This document shows positions 6,543 to 11,673 of a stretch of 11,673 nucleotides of DNA, piece by piece. Source of the stretch: Gp13-AA77 sp036521995 (GTDB lineage: Bacteria > Acidobacteriota > Terriglobia > UBA7540). The position numbers were made by a program, and so were the translations under genes. The notes beneath the pieces are model-generated. The model worked only from the letters and a program-made list of their open reading frames with translations, was not told where the DNA came from and did not search any database. Within the stretch, counting starts at the first letter, position 1; every line of letters begins with the position of its first letter. The stretch covers positions 1 to 11,673 of the forward strand of contig DATDGR010000309.1 in assembly GCA_036521995.1 (NCBI GenBank). The letters run 5' to 3'.

Positions 6543-8000
6543 CTGCGAAACCCTGAGCTCCGCACTGACCAACTCCGAAGCGATGAGCACGATCTTGCGC
6601 ATCTCGGCTACGCGCAAGAACTCTTCCGCACCATGGGAGGGTTCTCGAACTTCGCCATCTCCTTTTCCATCATCTCGATCCTCACCGGCGCTGTGACTCT
6701 TTACGACTACGGCTTGTCGATGGGCGGTCCGGCGGAGATGTCGCTGGGCTGGCCGCTGGTAGCCGTGTTTTCGCTCGCGGTGGCGGCCAGCATGGGCGAA
6801 ATTGCGTCCGCGCTTCCGACTTCCGGCGGGATGTACCACTGGGCGACTATCCTCGGCGGCCCGGGCTGGGGCTGGTTCACGGCCTGGTTCAATATTCTCG
6901 GCCTCATCGCCACCATCGCCGGCATCGATTACGGCTGCGCACAATTCCTGATGCCGCTGCTCGGACTTCCTTCCAGCACCGCGGTGCTGCTGGCGGTTTA
7001 CGCCGTGGTACTGGCCTCGCACGGCCTCATCAATCACTACGGCATTCGACTCGTCGCCCGCCTGAACGACGCCAGCGTCACCGTGCATATCGTGGGTGTG
7101 GTGGCCATTGTAGGCGCCTTGCTGCTATTCGCCCCGAAGCAGCCGTTCTCCTTCTTCTTTCGCGCCGTCAATAGCAGCGGAGTGCGTTTTTATGGCTGGG
7201 CCTTTCTCCTCGGACTTCTGCAGGCCCAGTGGACGTTCACCGGTTACGACGGCTCCTGCCACGTCTCCGAAGAGACCGTTGATCCGCGCCGCCGGGTTCC
7301 CTGGGGCATGGTCAACGCCATCGTGATCTCGGCGGTGGCGGGCTACCTGCTGCTGGCTGCGCTGACGCTGTCGGTCAAAAGCCTGCCCGCCGCCCTCGGC
7401 GCCACGGATGCCGCCGGAAACAAAGTCCCGGCGGTGATCGCCATCCTCGAGCAGTCGCTGGGTCACTCCGCTGGAGCTGCCGTGTCACTGCTGGCCGTGA
7501 TGGCCATGTGGTTCTGCGGCCTCGCTACCGTGACCTCGAATTCGCGCACGGTCTACGCTTTTGCCCGCGACGGCGGCTTGCCGTTCTCGACGCTCTGGAA
7601 GCGCGTGAGCCCCCAGCACCGGACGCCTGGGGCCGCCATCTGGCTATCGGTGATCGCCGCGTTTGCCGTCGCCCTTTACAGCGGGGCCTATCCCGTGGTG
7701 ACCTCGATCAGCACCATCGGCCTCTACCTGTCTTACATCCTTCCGGTCTATCTCGGGGTGCGGGCGCGCCGAGCAGGGCGATGGCGGGAGCGCGGACCCT
7801 GGCACCTCGGGCGCTACAGCGGCGCGGTGAATCTGGCGGCCCTGGCCTGGACCGTCTTCATCTGCGTCATGCTCGTGATGCCGCCGAACCAACTGGCGGG
7901 CGAGACGATGCTCGGGGTCACCGCTAGCCTAGCGATCTGGTACTTCGCCGGAGAACGGCGCCGCTTCCAGGTGGCCTCCTCCGGCAAGCTTCTTCACTAG
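6543..8000 (+). CDS. APC-superfamily amino acid / amine permease (GABA/choline permease-like)
   Basis: A polytopic inner-membrane transporter, 485 residues if read from CTG 6543, with about twelve hydrophobic segments. The first ATG is at 6633, but the frame upstream encodes DEHDLAHLGYAQELFRT running directly into MGGFSNFAISFSIISILTG. That cytoplasmic lead-in is typical of the amino acid/choline transporter branch of the APC superfamily, so I extend the gene. No ATG, GTG or TTG occurs in this frame between the stop at 6441 and 6633; CTG 6543 follows GGAG at 6530-6533. Counting from the ATG, family motifs include the glycine-rich GEIASALPTSGGMYHW (55-70), TGYDGSCHVSEET (203-215) and SNSRTVYAFARDGGLP (302-317). 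It ends the same-strand run and probably imports the amine or amino-alcohol processed by the upstream enzymes. Family certain, start uncertain, substrate inferred. Confidence 0.88.
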   Translation: MRNPELRTDQLRSDEHDLAHLGYAQELFRTMGGFSNFAISFSIISILTGAVTLYDYGLSMGGPAEMSLGWPLVAVFSLAVAASMGEIASALPTSGGMYHWATILGGPGWGWFTAWFNILGLIATIAGIDYGCAQFLMPLLGLPSSTAVLLAVYAVVLASHGLINHYGIRLVARLNDASVTVHIVGVVAIVGALLLFAPKQPFSFFFRAVNSSGVRFYGWAFLLGLLQAQWTFTGYDGSCHVSEETVDPRRRVPWGMVNAIVISAVAGYLLLAALTLSVKSLPAALGATDAAGNKVPAVIAILEQSLGHSAGAAVSLLAVMAMWFCGLATVTSNSRTVYAFARDGGLPFSTLWKRVSPQHRTPGAAIWLSVIAAFAVALYSGAYPVVTSISTIGLYLSYILPVYLGVRARRAGRWRERGPWHLGRYSGAVNLAALAWTVFICVMLVMPPNQLAGETMLGVTASLAIWYFAGERRRFQVASSGKLLH

Positions 8001-8052
8001 CGAGGGGAGTGTTCGACCTCGAGCTGGCCGGCGAGGCCAAAGCCGGACGTTG

Positions 8053-8174
8053 TTAAGTGGTTTTAGTTTCAATAAGATCGTGGCAGAAACAGCTTAAGTG
8101 CTTTGTTATCATAGACATCGTGGCATGTGCCGAAGTGTTTTTTTAAGTTGTTTAGTTTCAACGATATCGTGGGA
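8053..8174. repeat. three imperfect 32-33 bp direct repeats in an AT-rich convergent intergenic region
   Basis: Copies lie at 8053-8085, 8094-8125 and 8143-8174, with start-to-start distances of 41 and 49 nt. All begin TTAAGT and end ATCGTGG followed by C/G and A. Copies 1 and 3 also share AGTTTCAA in the middle and match at about 27 of 33 aligned columns; copy 2 is diverged in the centre. The last copy contains the palindrome ACGATATCGT (8161-8170). A run of seven T at 8138-8144 and a T-rich tract at about 8177-8201 also lie here. The whole 8001-8224 gap separates the convergent permease and clpC genes. No gene, and no convincing hairpin-plus-T terminator, is visible in it. Possible roles are a protein-binding array or an interspersed repeat; the sequence does not decide. 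Confidence 0.75.
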
Positions 8175-8224
8175 TGTATTTTTTCCTTTTTTCTTGTTTT
8201 TCTCTCACGGCCCCCCACAAACCG

Positions 8225-10660
<2,436 letters not shown>

Positions 10661-10735
10661 ACCCTCAGCCTCGAATTCACCCGCGCCAACGTCGCATCGC
10701 CCAGCTTCGCCCGCTTTCCAAAAGGCGAATCGGAC

Positions 10736-11497
10736 TCAGTGAACCAGCCGTTCCGTTTGCGAAGCCAAGCTCGAACCGGGCTCCGAAACCGTTTCCGTCA
10801 GCCCGCCGTTCACGAGGTGCAAGGTGCGATCCGCGCGTCCGGCCAGCTCCAGGTTGTGCGTGGCCAGCACCGAGGTCAAACCATGAACCCGGTGCAGCCT
10901 TTCAAGTAATCCTATCACCCGGCCCGCCGTCTGGTGATCAAGATTGCCGGTGGGCTCGTCAGCCAGCAACACCGCCGGGCCGTTCGCCAGGGCCCGCGCC
11001 AGGGCGATGCGCTGCTGCTCGCCTCCCGACAGCTCTCCGGCGCGCCGCTGGCTGACATGGCCCAGGCCAACTTCGTCCAGCAAGCCGCGGGCCCGGCAGC
11101 GCGCCGCGTTGAAGTCGCATCCTGTAATGAGCTGAGGGAGAATGATGTTCTCGAGCGCCGTGAACTCGGGCAGAAGATAGTGCATCTGCCAGACGAAACC
11201 CAGTTCCCGGCTCCGGTAAACGGCGCTCTCGTCAGCATTGAAGCTGCCTACCCTTCTAAGACCAAAGTATACCTCGCCCGCCGAGGGAGTGTCCAGCGCG
11301 GCCAGCAGGTGAAGCAACGTGCTCTTGCCGGCGCCGGATTCGCCTACCAGGGCGATGAGTTCACCCTTCCGCACTTCGAAGCTGACATCCTGGAACACAA
11401 CCACGGTCTCATCGGCAGAATGGAAAGCCTTGGTGAGGCGTTCGGCGCGAAGCACGCTCTCGCCAGCTTCTCCGGACTGTGACGCCGAGTCCGTCAT
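10736..11497 (-). CDS. lolD: LolD-like ABC transporter ATP-binding protein
   Basis: A 253-residue ABC ATPase of the LolD/MacB/FtsE branch, working at the cytoplasmic face of the inner membrane with an FtsX-fold permease. Visible elements are Walker A GESGAGKST (52-60), Q-loop Gln104 in FVWQMHYLLPEFTALENI, signature LSGGEQQ (156-162), Walker B VLLADEP (176-182), D-loop, and switch His214 in ATHN. The HYLLPEFTALEN stretch is very LolD-like, suggesting lipoprotein release from the inner membrane (LolCDE), though other FtsX-partnered exporters are possible. I start at ATG 11497. The same frame extends to GTG 11554, but that extension encodes a basic, low-complexity stretch and overlaps a TATAAT box and a GC hairpin, so it looks like leader DNA. 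The permease partner is not adjacent within the window and would lie upstream beyond 11673 or elsewhere. clpC follows 75 nt downstream. Confidence 0.88.
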   Translation of the reverse strand: MTDSASQSGEAGESVLRAERLTKAFHSADETVVVFQDVSFEVRKGELIALVGESGAGKSTLLHLLAALDTPSAGEVYFGLRRVGSFNADESAVYRSRELGFVWQMHYLLPEFTALENIILPQLITGCDFNAARCRARGLLDEVGLGHVSQRRAGELSGGEQQRIALARALANGPAVLLADEPTGNLDHQTAGRVIGLLERLHRVHGLTSVLATHNLELAGRADRTLHLVNGGLTETVSEPGSSLASQTERLVH

Positions 11498-11510
11498 GTG
11501 AAACCGCCCC

Positions 11511-11525
11511 CGCCCCTTCGGGGCG
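11511..11525 (-). other. GC-rich hairpin in the leader of the LolD-like gene
   Basis: CGCCCC and GGGGCG form a perfect six-pair stem around a 3-nt loop, 13 nt upstream of the chosen ATG. In an mRNA starting near the TATAAT box it would sit in the 5' leader close to the ribosome site and could dampen initiation. No T-run follows on either strand, so it is not a classical terminator. Its function is speculative. Confidence 0.4.
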
Positions 11526-11542
11526 CGTTCCTTCTGACCTTC

Positions 11543-11548
11543 ATTATA
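11543..11548 (-). promoter_or_regulatory. possible -10 box (TATAAT) for the lolD-like/clpC transcription unit
   Basis: A perfect TATAAT on the minus strand, 45 nt upstream of ATG 11497. No good TTGACA-like -35 lies at 16-18 nt spacing (the 17-nt position reads AAAGCG), so this is only a candidate. If used, it rules out the longer GTG start at 11554. Confidence 0.3.
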
Positions 11549-11611
11549 GTTCACTTCTGAGTTTTCGCTTTCGGTGGTAACCGGCGATGGTGGACATTGG
11601 GCAGCCCGTCT

Positions 11612-11632
11612 GTTCCTCGCTCCGCTCGGAAC
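11612..11632. repeat. short palindromic intergenic element, possibly interspersed
   Basis: GTTCC (11612-11616) pairs with GGAAC (11628-11632) around TCGCTCCGCTC, which has an inner GC/GC pairing. The sequence resembles, from memory, the TCCTCGCT(G/T)CGCTCGGAA-type palindromes common between genes in acidobacterial genomes. It lies upstream of the LolD-like gene. The hairpin is seen in the sequence; its repeat status across the genome cannot be seen here. Confidence 0.4.
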
Positions 11633-11673
11633 GACAACGATGAGAAATTTTTAACGGAACAAGCGCGCGATAC

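Noticed and set aside
5351..6565. A 404-codon open frame on the - strand opposite the alcohol dehydrogenase
   Set aside because: The + strand protein has all Fe-ADH motifs. The antisense product is rich in Arg, Gly and His and resembles no known protein, a typical high-GC shadow.
8122..8144. GGCATGTGCC followed by seven T as a terminator for the permease unit
   Set aside because: The stem is only three to four pairs and is separated from the T-run by several bases, too weak to call. It may still contribute.
8053..8174. Possible short CRISPR array
   Set aside because: The three units are imperfect, the intervening segments are only 8 and 17 nt, and no cas gene is in the window.
11555..11673. 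Tail of an upstream - strand gene at the right edge (short open frames)
   Set aside because: The frames in this stretch are too short and show no recognisable motif. One - strand frame stops near 11654 after a few codons, which is not enough to call a gene end.

Overview
The window looks like chromosomal DNA from an Acidobacteriota bacterium of the Solibacter/Bryobacter type. The evidence is high GC content, an ADOP-type (acidobacterial duplicated orphan permease) MacB/FtsX protein at the left end, and a lolD-like gene followed by clpC at the right end. This assignment rests on protein character only and no search was run.

Layout: (1) 1-1095, + strand, is the 3' part of an ADOP-type permease. 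(2) 1247-8000, + strand, is a run of six same-strand genes with gaps of about 43 to 127 nt: aldehyde dehydrogenase, a small Cys-motif protein, a glutamine-synthetase-like ligase, a MarC-family membrane protein, an iron-type alcohol dehydrogenase and an APC-superfamily permease. (3) 8001-8224 is an AT-rich convergent intergenic region carrying three imperfect 32-33 bp direct repeats. (4) 8225-11497, - strand, is a LolD-like ABC ATPase followed by the AAA+ unfoldase ClpC. (5) 11498-11673 is the leader and upstream region of the LolD-like gene, with a short hairpin, a TATAAT box and a palindromic element.

The central run reads as an amine or amino-alcohol utilisation cluster. The permease would import the substrate and the GS-like ligase would gamma-glutamylate its amino group. 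The Fe-dependent alcohol dehydrogenase and the aldehyde dehydrogenase would then oxidise an alcohol end to a carboxylate. This resembles the gamma-glutamylation routes of PuuA, IpuC and Streptomyces GlnA4. No flavin amine oxidase (PuuB type) or gamma-glutamyl hydrolase (PuuD type) lies in the window, and the presence of an alcohol dehydrogenase points to an amino-alcohol rather than a diamine. The ligase also appears to have a Trp in place of the Glu that normally helps bind ammonium in glutamine synthetase. The substrate is inferred, not shown.

Two genes in the run have unusual 5' ends. The permease coding frame extends about 30 codons upstream of its first ATG with no ATG, GTG or TTG available, which suggests a CTG start. 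The small Cys-motif protein has protein-like sequence upstream of its first usable start, interrupted by an in-frame TAG.
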